From: an uncultured Lachnospiraceae bacterium
GTDB lineage: Bacteria > Bacillota > Clostridia > Lachnospirales > Lachnospiraceae
Reading direction: 5' to 3'
Assembly: GCA_910577045.1 (NCBI GenBank)
Contig: CAJTLB010000010.1
Coordinates: 1 to 64,000, forward strand
DNA: 64,000 nt
Under the pieces are notes generated by a model that saw nothing but the letters and a program-made list of their open reading frames with translations, ran no database searches and was not told the DNA's origin. The position numbers and the translations under genes are program-made. Below are positions 8,024 through 17,510 of this stretch, one piece after another (position 1 is the first letter of the stretch; each line of letters opens with the position of its first letter).

Positions 8024-8495
8024 TTTATTATAATATATCTACTAGCAAGGTTTATAATAGAGCATATGTTTACATATTATGTTTGAACTGATTGGTGGCC
8101 TATCCTTTAACTTTGTTTATCCAATAATTAGTGGAGGATTTTAACTGTAATCTCTTAAAACATTTCACATACAATTACGGAAAAGCTTATTTTATCAGTA
8201 CTTTTGAGATTGTATCTGTTGCTTGGATGCCTTGGTTTAAGAACAGTTTTTTTTAGTAGACTAAAAATACCTGTCGAAAGCTGTCACAATTTTTAATACG
8301 ATAAATGTTTACAGATGTAAAATTATGTTATATTATAATTTTCGTAACTATTTTCTTGGCTAATATATGGCTTCTAAAAACAGATACTATTATGATAGTG
8401 GGGGATAAAAGAGTGTCTGAATCTAGTTATCTTATTTATCTTTTCCATTCCTAATTCTAACTTTTTAATAATACAAAAAAGTGAAGTAACAGGAA

Positions 8496-8532
8496 AAAAG
8501 TACTGTTGCATCCCATATGCGGCAGTACTTTT
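8496..8532. terminator. strong bidirectional hairpin before the sugar operon
   Basis: AAAAGTACTG (8496-8505) pairs perfectly with CAGTACTTTT (8523-8532). An inner GCAT/ATGC pairing shortens the loop. A runs and T runs flank both sides, so it can stop transcription either way and insulates the operon that starts at 8604. Confidence 0.75.
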
Positions 8533-8603
8533 CTATATTTATTATGAAATATGAACTTTATTAAGCACAAGGGTTTGTTTTCAAGGATTCTATGAAAACA
8601 AGC

Positions 8604-8655
8604 TTGACATTTATATGATTCGTTTTTATAATAGTCATAGATGTGCACGAGCACA
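8604..8655 (+). promoter_or_regulatory. consensus promoter plus LacI-type operator
   Basis: TTGACA (8604-8609), 17 bases and TATAAT (8627-8632) form a perfect consensus sigma-A promoter. Ten bases downstream lies the dyad TGTGC-ACGA-GCACA (8642-8655), covering the expected start site. That is the position and form of a LacI-family operator with a central CG. The LacI-type gene in the operon is the obvious binder. AGGAGG follows at 8671-8676. Confidence 0.85.
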
Positions 8656-8684
8656 CTTAAATATTATTCTAGGAGGAAACGCAG

Positions 8685-10154
8685 ATGAACAATGTTCCAG
8701 AGGTAAAGATTGGTATTGCTGCTGTAAGCAGGGATTGTTTCCCTATGACACTTTCTGAAAGAAGGAGAAAAGAGTTAGCAGCAGCTTATCGCCCAAAGTA
8801 TGGTGATATTTATGAGTGTCCAACAGTAATTGAAAATGAGCTGGATATGAAGAAGGCTTTAGCAGAATTAAATGAGGCAGGCTGTAATGCCCTTGTAGTA
8901 TTTCTTGGTAATTTTGGTCCAGAAAGTTCTGAGACTTTGCTTGCAAAATATTTTAATGGCCCAGTTATGTTTGTTGCGGCAGCCGAGGAACATGGTGACA
9001 GCCTTTTAGATGATAGAGGGGACGCATACTGTGGTATGTTAAATGCAAGCTATAATTTAAAATTACGCGGCATAAAGGCATACATACCAGAATATCCAGT
9101 TGGCACAGCAGAAGAATGTGTGGATATGATTGCAGAATTCCTTCCAATAGCAAGGACGATTATTGGGTTACAGAATCTAAAGATTATTAGCTTTGGCCCA
9201 CGCCCACAAGACTTTATTGCATGTAATGCACCAATTAAATGTTTGTATGATCTTGGCGTAGAAATTCAAGAAAATTCTGAATTAGATTTATTTGAAGCAT
9301 TTAATAACCATGCTGGGGATGAAAGAATTGCTGGCATTGTAAAGGAAATGCAGGAAGAACTTGGCGCAGGGAATAAAAAGCCAGAAATCCTTGAAAAGCT
9401 GGCACAATATGAGTTGACTTTATTGGATTGGGTAGAAAAGAATAGAGGCTCTAGGGAATATGTAGCAATTGCAGGAAAATGTTGGCCTGCTTTCCAGACA
9501 CAGTTTGGTTTTGTTCCATGTTATGTAAATAGCCGTTTAACTGCAAAAGGTATCCCAGTATCTTGTGAAGTGGATATTTATGGTGCATTAAGTGAATTTA
9601 TAGGCACTTGTGTTAGCTTGGATGCAGTTACATTACTAGATATTAATAATAGTGTTCCTGCTGATATGTATGAATCGGAGATTAAAGATAAGTATAATTA
9701 TACATTAAAAGATACTTTTATGGGCTTCCATTGTGGAAATACTCCTTCTTGCAAGTTGTCTTTCTGTGAGATGAAGTACCAGAAGATTATGGCAAGGAGC
9801 CTTCCTGTTGAAGTAACAAATGGTACACTGGAAGGGGATATTGCAGCAGGAAAGATTACATTCTTCCGTTTGCAGAGCACAGCAGATGCAACACTTAGGG
9901 CATATGTGGCAGAAGGGGAAGTCCTTCCAGTTGCAACACGCTCTTTTGGAGGCATTGGTGTATTTGCTATTCCAGAAATGGGACGGTTCTACCGCCACGT
10001 TTTAATACAGAAAAATTATCCTCATCATGGAGCAGTAGCATTTGGGCATTTTGGCAAGGCTATTTTTGAGGTGTTTAAGTATCTTGGAGTAGAAGATATT
10101 GGTTTTAACCAGCCAAAGGGTATGCTTTATAAAACAGAAAACCCATATGTATAA
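8685..10154 (+). CDS. L-fucose/L-arabinose isomerase family protein
   Basis: This 489-residue protein belongs to the COG2407 sugar-isomerase family, which interconverts aldoses and ketoses with a divalent metal. The start KIGIAAVSRDCFP and segments such as ALVVFLGNFGPESSETLL, ISFGPRPQDFIACNAPIKCL and LSEFIGTCVSLDAVTLLDINN fit that family in order. The C-terminal half (MGFHCGNTPSC, FGHFGKAIFEVFKYLG) carries likely metal and substrate residues. It is the first gene of an operon with a LacI-type regulator and a xylulokinase-like kinase, so its product is probably a ketopentose or deoxyketose phosphorylated by the latter. The exact sugar cannot be read from sequence. Confidence 0.85.
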   Translation: MNNVPEVKIGIAAVSRDCFPMTLSERRRKELAAAYRPKYGDIYECPTVIENELDMKKALAELNEAGCNALVVFLGNFGPESSETLLAKYFNGPVMFVAAAEEHGDSLLDDRGDAYCGMLNASYNLKLRGIKAYIPEYPVGTAEECVDMIAEFLPIARTIIGLQNLKIISFGPRPQDFIACNAPIKCLYDLGVEIQENSELDLFEAFNNHAGDERIAGIVKEMQEELGAGNKKPEILEKLAQYELTLLDWVEKNRGSREYVAIAGKCWPAFQTQFGFVPCYVNSRLTAKGIPVSCEVDIYGALSEFIGTCVSLDAVTLLDINNSVPADMYESEIKDKYNYTLKDTFMGFHCGNTPSCKLSFCEMKYQKIMARSLPVEVTNGTLEGDIAAGKITFFRLQSTADATLRAYVAEGEVLPVATRSFGGIGVFAIPEMGRFYRHVLIQKNYPHHGAVAFGHFGKAIFEVFKYLGVEDIGFNQPKGMLYKTENPYV

Positions 10155-10160
10155 TGGCGG

Positions 10161-11186
10161 ATGGCTGTCACAATGAAGCAGATTGCTGAAGCGTGCCAGG
10201 TCTCTAGGGGTACGGTAGACCGAGTTTTAAATAACCGGGGCAGAGTACGGGAAGAAATAGCTGCCAAGATCCGTAAAAAAGCTGAAGAACTAGGCTACCG
10301 TCCCAATACAGCAGGCAAGGCGCTGGCAGCAAGAAAGAAAAATTATGTGGTAGGTGTAATATTGACCTCAGAGGGCGTGGAATTTTTTAGTGAGGTTTTA
10401 AATGGCATACAAAAAGGACAAGAAGAAATCGCGGATTATGGGATAACTCTTCTTGTCCGCAGTATGAAGGGCTATTATGTGGATAAGCAGCTTGCCTTAA
10501 TGCGGGAAATGAAGGACAAGGTGCAGCTTTTGATTTTGAATGGGATTAATGAGGAGCAGATTTCAAAAGAGATACAGGATTATATGGAGGATGGGATTCC
10601 AGTTATTACGATTAATGCAGATGTAGAAAATAGTGGGCGGCTTTGTTATGTGGGCTGTAATTTTTATTCTAGTGGGCGGACTGCAGGCGGGATATTGGGG
10701 CTTTTATGCGGGGGAAAAGCTACAATAGGCATTGCAACTGGCACAGTGAAGGTTTTGGGGCATAACCAGCGTATTACAGGGTTTTCTTCTTTGTGCAGGG
10801 AACGATATCCAGAGATGAAGATAGTAGATATTATAGAAACGAATGATGATGATGAGGCAGGATATGAACAGGCTTGTTTTATGCTTAATCATTATCCAGA
10901 AATTTCTGCAATTTATATTGTAGCTGCAGGGGCAGCAGGTGTGTGCCGTGCCGTAGTGGAATCAGGAAGGGCAGATTCGATTTTAGTGGTAGCGAGTGAT
11001 AATACAAATTCTGTAAGGGAATGGATGAAAAAAGGTGTTATTAAAGCGGCTGTCTGCCAGAATCCATTTGGGCAGGGATATCATGCCGTACAGATAGCTG
11101 CTGGCTATTTAGTGCAAAATATGGTGCCAGAAGCAGATTATATTGTAAAGAATGAAATTAGGATATTAGAAAATATTGATGAATAA
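10161..11186 (+). CDS. LacI-family transcriptional regulator
   Basis: This 341-residue regulator has an N-terminal LacI HTH (MKQIAEACQVSRGTVDRVLNNRGRV), the hinge-helix segment GYRPNTAGKALAARK, and a periplasmic-binding-protein-like sugar domain. Late in the protein ILVVASDNTNSVREWMKKGVIKAAVCQNPFGQGYHA is typical of the ribose-binding-like subgroup. It sits seven bases after the isomerase stop with no clear ribosome site, so it is probably translated by coupling; ATG 10173 is an alternative start. It is expected to bind the TGTGC-N4-GCACA dyad at 8642-8655 and release it on binding the sugar. The ligand is unknown. Confidence 0.9.
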   Translation: MAVTMKQIAEACQVSRGTVDRVLNNRGRVREEIAAKIRKKAEELGYRPNTAGKALAARKKNYVVGVILTSEGVEFFSEVLNGIQKGQEEIADYGITLLVRSMKGYYVDKQLALMREMKDKVQLLILNGINEEQISKEIQDYMEDGIPVITINADVENSGRLCYVGCNFYSSGRTAGGILGLLCGGKATIGIATGTVKVLGHNQRITGFSSLCRERYPEMKIVDIIETNDDDEAGYEQACFMLNHYPEISAIYIVAAGAAGVCRAVVESGRADSILVVASDNTNSVREWMKKGVIKAAVCQNPFGQGYHAVQIAAGYLVQNMVPEADYIVKNEIRILENIDE

Positions 11187-11197
11187 GGGGGATTTTC

Positions 11198-12724
11198 ATG
11201 AGATATTTAATTGGTATAGATCTGGGAACCTCTGCGACAAAGACAGTATTGTTTGATGAAGATGGGGCAATTATGGCATCTGCATCTCAAGAATACCCAC
11301 TTTACCAGCCACAGAATGGCTGGGCTGAACAGAACCCAAAGGATTGGGCAGATGCAGCACTTTCTACTATTACTAAAGTAGTAAAGGAATCTGGCGTGGC
11401 AGCAGAGGATATAAAAGGGCTTGGTATCTCTGGGCAAATGCATGGGTTAGTTATGCTAGATGAAAATGGGGAAGTAATCCGGCCATCAATTATTTGGTGT
11501 GATCAAAGGACAGCGGCAGAATGTGAGGAGATTACAGAAAAAATCGGCAGGGAACGTTTAATAGAGATTACGGCAAACCCAGCGCTTACCGGTTTTACGG
11601 CATCGAAAATTTTGTGGGTGAAAAACCATGAACCAGAAAATTATAAGAAATGCCGCCATATTCTTTTGCCTAAAGATTATGTGCGCTATATATTAACTGG
11701 AGAATTTGCCACAGAAGTGTCAGATGCGTCTGGTATGCAGCTTTTGGATGTCCCTAACCGTTGTTGGTCAGATGAGGTACTGGAGAAGCTGGAAATTGAT
11801 AAAAATATGCTGGCGAAAGTATATGAATCAGTAGAAGTAACTGGTACAATTTTGCCAGAGATTGCAGAGAAAACAGGGCTTTCAAAAGAAACTGCCGTAG
11901 TTGGCGGGGCTGGGGACAATGCTGCCGCTGCAGTAGGGACAGGGATTGTAAGAGAAGGCAGGGCATTTACAACAATAGGGACAAGTGGAGTCGTGTTTGC
12001 CCATAGTAATGAGGTGACTATTGATCCAAAGGGCAGGGTACATACTTTTTGCTGTGCTGTACCAGGGGCATGGCACGTTATGGGGGTAACACAAGGAGCA
12101 GGGTTATCCTTAAAATGGTTCCGGGATAATTTCTGCCAAGATTATATAGAGAAGGCAGAAAAGGAAGGGAAAGATCCTTATGACTATATTAATGAGGATG
12201 TATCACAAATTCCGGCTGGATGTAATAAATTGTTATATTTGCCTTATTTAATGGGAGAACGTACTCCTCATTTAGATCCAGACTGTAGGGGTGTATTTTT
12301 TGGCTTATCGGCTATCCATACCAGAAAAGACATGCTCCGTGCAGTAATGGAAGGAGTATCCTATTCTTTAAAAGACTGCAACGATATTTTAAAAGAAATG
12401 GGAGTCCAAGTAGAAGAAATGATGGCTTGCGGCGGTGGCGGAAAGAGCCCGATATGGCGCCAGATGCTTGCTGATATGTATGGATGTAAGGTAAAAACTG
12501 TTACAGCAAAGGAAGGCCCAGCCCTTGGCGTGGCAATCCTTGCAGGCGTAGGGGCAGGGATTTATGAAAGCGTAGAAGCTGCATGTGATAAAGTGCTCCA
12601 TATAGATAAAGAATGTGCCCCTAAAAAAGAAACATCAGAAATATACAGAGAATACCATAAAATATATAAAAATCTTTATCCAGCATTAAAAGAACAATAT
12701 AAAGAATTAGCAAAATTGGGATAA
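11198..12724 (+). CDS. xylB: xylulokinase (FGGY family)
   Basis: This 508-residue kinase has the FGGY N-terminal phosphate motif (LIGIDLGTSATKTVLFDEDG), the LGISGQMHGLVMLDENG segment typical of xylulokinases and the IIWCDQRT motif. GGAGDNAAAAVGTG and MACGGGGKSPIWRQMLADM follow in the second actin-like domain, where ATP binds. The length matches XylB (about 500). It phosphorylates D-xylulose or a related ketose, feeding the pentose phosphate pathway. AAGGGGGATTTTC precedes the ATG. It is the last gene of the operon; a strong terminator follows. Substrate specificity within FGGY is inferred, and the isomerase partner is not a classical XylA. Confidence 0.9.
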   Translation: MRYLIGIDLGTSATKTVLFDEDGAIMASASQEYPLYQPQNGWAEQNPKDWADAALSTITKVVKESGVAAEDIKGLGISGQMHGLVMLDENGEVIRPSIIWCDQRTAAECEEITEKIGRERLIEITANPALTGFTASKILWVKNHEPENYKKCRHILLPKDYVRYILTGEFATEVSDASGMQLLDVPNRCWSDEVLEKLEIDKNMLAKVYESVEVTGTILPEIAEKTGLSKETAVVGGAGDNAAAAVGTGIVREGRAFTTIGTSGVVFAHSNEVTIDPKGRVHTFCCAVPGAWHVMGVTQGAGLSLKWFRDNFCQDYIEKAEKEGKDPYDYINEDVSQIPAGCNKLLYLPYLMGERTPHLDPDCRGVFFGLSAIHTRKDMLRAVMEGVSYSLKDCNDILKEMGVQVEEMMACGGGGKSPIWRQMLADMYGCKVKTVTAKEGPALGVAILAGVGAGIYESVEAACDKVLHIDKECAPKKETSEIYREYHKIYKNLYPALKEQYKELAKLG

Positions 12725-12735
12725 TTTAATTAGAT

Positions 12736-12770
12736 AAAAAACAGGGCAATTTAGGTAGCCCTGTTTTTTT
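12736..12770. terminator. bidirectional terminator between xylB and MCP gene
   Basis: AAAACAGGGC pairs with GCCCTGTTTT around a ten-base loop, with A and T runs on the two sides. It separates convergent genes and can serve both. Confidence 0.9.
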
Positions 12771-12787
12771 ATACATATAGACATTTA

Positions 12788-14443
12788 TTAAAACTTAAAT
12801 TGATATACTTCATGTTGTACGCCAGAAGCTAAATGAACCAATTCTTCGCTTGCGCGGGTAATTTCTTCCATAGTATGGTTTTCATTTTCAATAGTGGCAG
12901 TAATCTCTTCTGAGCTGGCAGCATTTTCTTCTGATACAGCAGAAAGGCTTTGCATAACACTAATAATGTTTTCTTTTCCAGAGTTCATCTGGTTGGTAAT
13001 ATCATTAATTTTATTAAATACTTGGTTAAGGTAATTAATATTGTCAGAAAGGCCGTCATATTTTTTATGTGTTGTCACCACGCTTTCAGACTGCCTGGCA
13101 ACTACATCTTGCATTTCAGTAGTGATTTCAATGGTTTGTTCCATTTCTTTTGTTAGTTTTTTTATAACTTCTGCAATTTCTTTGGCAAATTTATCAGTCT
13201 GTTCCGATAAGGTACGTATTTGTTCTGCAACAACTGCAAAGCCAAGCCCTGCATCACCAGCCCTTGCCGCCTCAATAGTAGCATTTAACGCAAGCATATT
13301 AGTCTGGCTGGCAATTTGTTGTATTTTTTCACTGCTTTGTGAGATAAGTTGCGCACTTTCATTAGTAGTGGCAATAGTGTCCCGGACAAGGGTAGTTTTT
13401 GTGTTATTTAATTTTGTCCATTCAACAAGCTGTTTTAATGTTTCTACGCCTTCATCTTTAATAGTATTTACTGTAGAAAGTGCACTATATAGCTGATCGG
13501 CAGAAGTACGGTTTTCAGCAATTAAATTTCCAAGTGCCGTTACTTCTTCTGCCCCTTGGGAAGTTTCTGTTGCTTGGGAAGTGGCACCTGTGGCAATTTC
13601 TGTAATAGCAGTAGTAATCTGTAACATATTTGCATTATTTTGTGTACAAGATGCCGTTAATTCTTCTGAAGCGGCAACTACATTATCAGACATATCAATA
13701 ATTTTGTGGATTAAACTGGATAAATTTTTCCTCATTAATTCCATAGCGCTAAACGCCCGCCCAATTTCATCTTTGCGTTTACTAGAAGAAAAAAGAGAAG
13801 GGGTCATATCATAGGCAGACATACGTTCTAGTTCCTTAGTAATCATTGTGAGTGGGCGGATTGTGGATATAAATAACATAGTAGAAATAATAACAATTGT
13901 TAATAGCATAGCTATTACAAAAGAAATAATAATCCCGCTTAAAGAGTGGACTAATATGCTATTTAAAGTAGCCTGATCGACAGATACCCCAATATTTAAG
14001 GCGCCGATTAAAATATTATTTTCATTATAAATAGGTTCTAGTATATCTAATACTAAAGAATCTGTAACAGAATAGGTGTAATAATCGGCGTATTGCTGCC
14101 CATTTTTAGCTGCTGCAATGCTGCCGGCATCACTTAAGGTAATCCCTATACGTGATGGATCGCTGTGGGCTGCTGCGGTAAGGTTAGAATCAATAAATAA
14201 GGCATAGGCAAGATTGTTTTCTGCATCAATCATGTCGATAAAACCTTGCAGGTTGTCCATATCAATCATCTTGCTATATACTTTAATTAGTTTAAGATTA
14301 TCTGTTTTCCACTGGGATAATACTTCATTTTTTAAAATATTACACATAAGGATAGAAATAACAGAAAAAGCTACTATTAAAATTAAGGTAAGAGTAGCAG
14401 TGATTTTAACAGTAATATTAGTAAATCTGGATTTACTTTGCAT
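12788..14443 (-). CDS. methyl-accepting chemotaxis protein
   Basis: This 551-residue transducer has an N-terminal membrane segment (about residues 10-32) and an extracellular sensor of about 140 residues. The sensor resembles a single Cache-type fold (DNLQGFIDMIDAENNLAYALFID, then IYNENNILIGALNIGV). A second membrane segment near 170-197 leads to a HAMP linker and a long coiled-coil signalling domain. The hairpin tip reads QTNMLALNATIEAARAGDAG, the conserved CheA/CheW contact. A YQFKF C-terminus ends it. AAAGGAGC precedes the ATG. No chemotaxis or flagellar genes are near, so it is an orphan receptor; the ligand is unknown. Confidence 0.92.
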   Translation of the reverse strand: MQSKSRFTNITVKITATLTLILIVAFSVISILMCNILKNEVLSQWKTDNLKLIKVYSKMIDMDNLQGFIDMIDAENNLAYALFIDSNLTAAAHSDPSRIGITLSDAGSIAAAKNGQQYADYYTYSVTDSLVLDILEPIYNENNILIGALNIGVSVDQATLNSILVHSLSGIIISFVIAMLLTIVIISTMLFISTIRPLTMITKELERMSAYDMTPSLFSSSKRKDEIGRAFSAMELMRKNLSSLIHKIIDMSDNVVAASEELTASCTQNNANMLQITTAITEIATGATSQATETSQGAEEVTALGNLIAENRTSADQLYSALSTVNTIKDEGVETLKQLVEWTKLNNTKTTLVRDTIATTNESAQLISQSSEKIQQIASQTNMLALNATIEAARAGDAGLGFAVVAEQIRTLSEQTDKFAKEIAEVIKKLTKEMEQTIEITTEMQDVVARQSESVVTTHKKYDGLSDNINYLNQVFNKINDITNQMNSGKENIISVMQSLSAVSEENAASSEEITATIENENHTMEEITRASEELVHLASGVQHEVYQFKF

Positions 14444-14572
14444 AGTTTATGCTCCTTTCCATAATAGCCTATAATAAAGGCACAGGATTACGTTTGTACA
14501 TTAGCATTATAGTGGATAATAGGAGATTTCGCAAGAAAAAAGAAAAATAGCTATACATATATAGAAAATAGC

Positions 14573-14601
14573 TTGCTTTTTAGATGGACATGTGGTAAAA
14601 T
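14573..14601 (+). promoter_or_regulatory. promoter of the rpsF-ssb-rpsR operon
   Basis: TTGCTT (14573-14578), 17 bases and TAAAAT (14596-14601) form a good promoter. In the leader TTCCTA (14633-14638) can pair with TAGGAA (14648-14653). Firmicute rpsF leaders often bind the S6:S18 complex, but I cannot show the conserved motif here. Confidence 0.65.
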
Positions 14602-14682
14602 AGCTACTCGTGATATATTATAAATTCCTTGTTTCCTATATAAAAAGTAGGAAGCCAGAGACCAGAAGGAGGTACGGTTAGC

Positions 14683-14970
14683 ATGAACAAATATGAAGTG
14701 ACAGTTGTTGTTAATGCAAAGATCGAAGATGAAGAAAGAGCCAATACCGTGGAAAAGGTAAAAGAGTATATTACTCGGTTCGGCGGTACAGTGACAGATG
14801 TGGATGAATGGGGTAAGAAGAGGCTTGCTTACGAAATCCAGAAAATGAAAGAAGGCTTTTATTACATTATTAAATTTGAATCTGACAGCAATTGCCCAAA
14901 TGAAGTAGAAGCACATGTTCGTCTTATGGAAAATGTTATCAGATATTTAGTTGTAAAACAAGAAGACTAA
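14683..14970 (+). CDS. rpsF: 30S ribosomal protein S6
   Basis: This 95-residue protein is S6, which pairs with S18 on the platform of the small subunit. The start NKYEVTVVVNAKIEDEERAN, the segment VDEWGKKRLAYEIQKMKEGFYYIIKFES and the final VIRYLVVK are typical. AGAAGGAGG precedes the ATG by a suitable distance. It begins the conserved rpsF-ssb-rpsR operon, whose order is kept across Firmicutes. Confidence 0.98.
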   Translation: MNKYEVTVVVNAKIEDEERANTVEKVKEYITRFGGTVTDVDEWGKKRLAYEIQKMKEGFYYIIKFESDSNCPNEVEAHVRLMENVIRYLVVKQED

Positions 14971-15038
14971 GAGGACAAACTGGTTTTGGGGAAAATTTTT
15001 ATAAAAAACCAGTACAAAATAACCCAGGAGGAGATTGT

Positions 15039-15500
15039 ATGAATAAAGTAATCTTAATGGGGCGGCTGACAAGAGACCCAGAAGTGAGATATTCACAGGG
15101 CGATAATACAATGGCAGTTGCCAGGTTTACGCTGGCGGTTGACAGAAGAGGCAGGAAAGATGCAAATGGTGACGGGACACAGACAGCAGATTTTATTAAC
15201 TGTGTAGCATTTCGCACCAATGCAGAGTTTATTGAAAAATATTTTAGGCAGGGTATGCGTGTATTGATATCAGGAAGGATCCAGACAGGTAGCTATACGA
15301 ACCGGGATGGGCAAAAAGTCTATACTACGGATATTGTTGTGGATGAGCAGGAGTTTGCAGACAGCAAGGGCACTGCTTCAAATTCAAATGGGGATAATAG
15401 TTTCCAGGCGGCACCAAGGCCACAGCCAGGGAATGCAGTAGGGGACGGCTTTATGAATATTCCAGATGGCGTAGATGATGAGGGCCTGCCGTTTAATTAG
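15039..15500 (+). CDS. ssb: single-stranded DNA-binding protein
   Basis: This 153-residue protein starts MNKVILMGRLTRDPEVRYS, the classic SSB opening, with an OB-fold through TADFINCVAFRTNAEFIEKYF and RVLISGRIQTGSYTNRDGQKVY to about residue 110. A flexible Gly/Asn/Pro-rich linker follows, and the acidic tip DDEGLPFN is the docking tail for partner proteins. It coats single-stranded DNA in replication, repair and recombination. It sits between rpsF and rpsR, with CAGGAGGAGAT before the ATG. Confidence 0.98.
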   Translation: MNKVILMGRLTRDPEVRYSQGDNTMAVARFTLAVDRRGRKDANGDGTQTADFINCVAFRTNAEFIEKYFRQGMRVLISGRIQTGSYTNRDGQKVYTTDIVVDEQEFADSKGTASNSNGDNSFQAAPRPQPGNAVGDGFMNIPDGVDDEGLPFN

Positions 15501-15524
15501 AATTGTTAAAGGAGGTAATAGAAG

Positions 15525-15800
15525 ATGGCATTCAATAAATCAGAAAAAGGCGATAAGGCAGAAGGCGGAATGAGAAGGAAGCCAGCAATGCGCAGAAGGA
15601 AAAAGGTTTGTGTATTCTGCGGTGACGCCAATAATGTGATTGATTACAAAGATGTAAATAAATTAAAGAGATATGTATCAGAAAGAGGCAAGATTCTTCC
15701 AAGAAGAATTACTGGAAATTGTGCAAAGCATCAGAGGGCGTTGACAGTAGCAGTAAAAAGGGCACGCCATATCGCACTTATGCCTTATACATTGGATTAA
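15525..15800 (+). CDS. rpsR: 30S ribosomal protein S18
   Basis: This 91-residue protein has the S18 core IDYKDVNKLKRYVSERGKILPRRITGNCAKHQRALTVAVKRARHIALMPY in the expected order. The basic N-terminus carries a CVFC pair; with C and H of NCAKH it suggests a zinc-binding version of S18. It follows ssb by 24 bases with AAAGGAGGTAATAG before the ATG, and is followed by a strong terminator. Confidence 0.98.
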   Translation: MAFNKSEKGDKAEGGMRRKPAMRRRKKVCVFCGDANNVIDYKDVNKLKRYVSERGKILPRRITGNCAKHQRALTVAVKRARHIALMPYTLD

Positions 15801-15840
15801 TATAGAAATATGCTGCTAAGGCAGCACGTAGATTGTGCAG

Positions 15841-15875
15841 CGAGTAGGAGAGATAATTCTCCTACTCGATTTTTT
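15841..15875 (+). terminator. terminator of the rpsF operon
   Basis: CGAGTAGGAGA (15841-15851) pairs perfectly with TCTCCTACTCG (15858-15868), followed by ATTTTTT. A smaller TGCTGC/GCAGCA hairpin lies just before it at 15811-15826. Confidence 0.95.
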
Positions 15876-16025
15876 ATGAAAAATTTATAATTCTTTTTAT
15901 TTGTTTAAGTGCAAATGAGAAAAAGGCATGTTATACTATAAAAAAGCGGCTTTTGGGAAGTTGTTGTTAAAGTATATAGGTAGGAGAGAAACAAAGGCAT
16001 AGTAATATAAAGAACAGGAGGAAGT

Positions 16026-17510
16026 ATGAAAATCAGGACAAAACTAGCAATTGCATTTTTTACGATTATTATAGTTCCACTGGCTTTATGTTTAATTACA
16101 TGGCTAGTGCTTAGCCAGTACCAATTTAGGATTATTAAAGATTATTATGGAATAGAGACCAGTTATGATACATTTTCTGATTCTACATTATTTTTAAACC
16201 GGGTAACAGAGACATTATATGGGGAAATTGAAAGGGATGCCAAAAATTCGCCAGAGGTTTTCCAAGACAGGGTATACATGGATAATCTAAATAGCCAGTT
16301 AAGGAATAAATATTCTTTTTTAATTGTACGTGAAAATGATTCTATCACATATCATGGAGGAAGTGAAATCCATGTAGAGAATTTGGTATTACCAGACTAT
16401 AGTGATGAAGAAGATGTGGGAAACCGCGTAATAATGGATAGGGAGAATAAGTATATTTTAAAGCAGGTGGATTTTTTAACAGAAGCAGGAAAAAAGGGAA
16501 GTGCCTTTATTGTTACAACGCTTGGGGAGTTAATTCCTGAGATGCGCTGGCTACTAAGAGATATTATATTGGCCATGGTTATGATTTTGGGATGTACAGC
16601 CGTAATTTTAATTGCATGGATTTACCAAAGCATGGTAAAACCTCTTCGCCAGCTTCAGGAGGCCACGCATAAGATAAAAGAAGGAAACCTAGACTTTACA
16701 ATTATTGCAGATAATAGGGATGAAATTGGCGAATTATGTAGGGATTTTGAAGATATGAGGAAACGCCTTAAGGATACTATGGAGGAAAAAATTCAGTATG
16801 ATATGGAAAGCAAGGAGTTAATTAGTAATATTTCCCATGATTTAAAAACCCCTATTACTGCGATTAAGGGGTATGCGGAAGGAATTTTAGACGGGGTAGC
16901 AGATACGCCGGAACGCCAAGATAAGTATGTCCGTACCATTTATAATAAAGTAAATGATATGAGCCGTTTAATTGACGAGCTGACTTTTTACTCAAAGATG
17001 GATACAAACAGGATACCATATACTTTTAATAAGATTCATGTAGAACAGTATTTTAGGGATTGTGTAGAAGAATTATCATTGGATTTAGAGGAAAAAAATA
17101 TAGAATTAGCTTATTTTAATTATTTAGAAGAGGATGTTATTATTATTGCTGATGTAGAGCAGTTAAAGCGGGTAATTAATAATATTATCAATAATTCTGT
17201 AAAATATATGGACAAAAGGAAGGGGATTATCAATATCCGCGTAAAGGATGCTGTAGATTTTGTGCAAGTGGAGATAGAAGATAATGGAAAAGGAATTTCT
17301 GTAAGAGATTTACCATATATTTTTGACCGTTTTTACCGTACAGATGCTTCTAGGAATTCAAGCCAAGGAGGAAGTGGGATAGGATTGTCGATTGTTAAGA
17401 AAATAGTAGAAGACCATGGAGGGCGTATCTGGGCAACCAGCAGGGAAAATACAGGTACAGTAATGTGTATGGTATTTAGAAAATATCAGGAGGAAAGTAA
17501 TTATGAGTAA
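16026..17510 (+). CDS. sensor histidine kinase with HAMP domain
   Basis: This 494-residue kinase has a membrane segment at about 7-28, a roughly 150-residue extracellular sensor, and a second membrane segment near 180-200. A HAMP domain follows (MVKPLRQLQEATHKIKEGNL), then HisKA (LISNISHDLKTPITAIKGYAEG) and HATPase with NIINNSVKYM, DNGKGI and GGSGIGLSIVKKIVEDHGG. AGGAGGAAGT precedes the ATG. It overlaps the response-regulator gene by eight bases, so the pair is co-translated. A TATACT preceded by TGT near 15931 may be its -10. The signal is unknown, though this class often senses cell-envelope conditions. Confidence 0.95.
   Translation: MKIRTKLAIAFFTIIIVPLALCLITWLVLSQYQFRIIKDYYGIETSYDTFSDSTLFLNRVTETLYGEIERDAKNSPEVFQDRVYMDNLNSQLRNKYSFLIVRENDSITYHGGSEIHVENLVLPDYSDEEDVGNRVIMDRENKYILKQVDFLTEAGKKGSAFIVTTLGELIPEMRWLLRDIILAMVMILGCTAVILIAWIYQSMVKPLRQLQEATHKIKEGNLDFTIIADNRDEIGELCRDFEDMRKRLKDTMEEKIQYDMESKELISNISHDLKTPITAIKGYAEGILDGVADTPERQDKYVRTIYNKVNDMSRLIDELTFYSKMDTNRIPYTFNKIHVEQYFRDCVEELSLDLEEKNIELAYFNYLEEDVIIIADVEQLKRVINNIINNSVKYMDKRKGIINIRVKDAVDFVQVEIEDNGKGISVRDLPYIFDRFYRTDASRNSSQGGSGIGLSIVKKIVEDHGGRIWATSRENTGTVMCMVFRKYQEESNYE

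Larger units (their letters stand above)
7590..8603. other. 1-kb intergenic region without a recognisable gene
   Basis: I see no supported coding region on either strand in this AT-rich gap. It holds two hairpins, listed separately. At 7840-7880 a stray AGAAGGAGG and a weak AAGAAG/CTTCTT pairing occur, with no reading frame behind them. Isolated fragments near 7690-7760 look like degraded coding sequence but match nothing I know. Confidence 0.5.
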
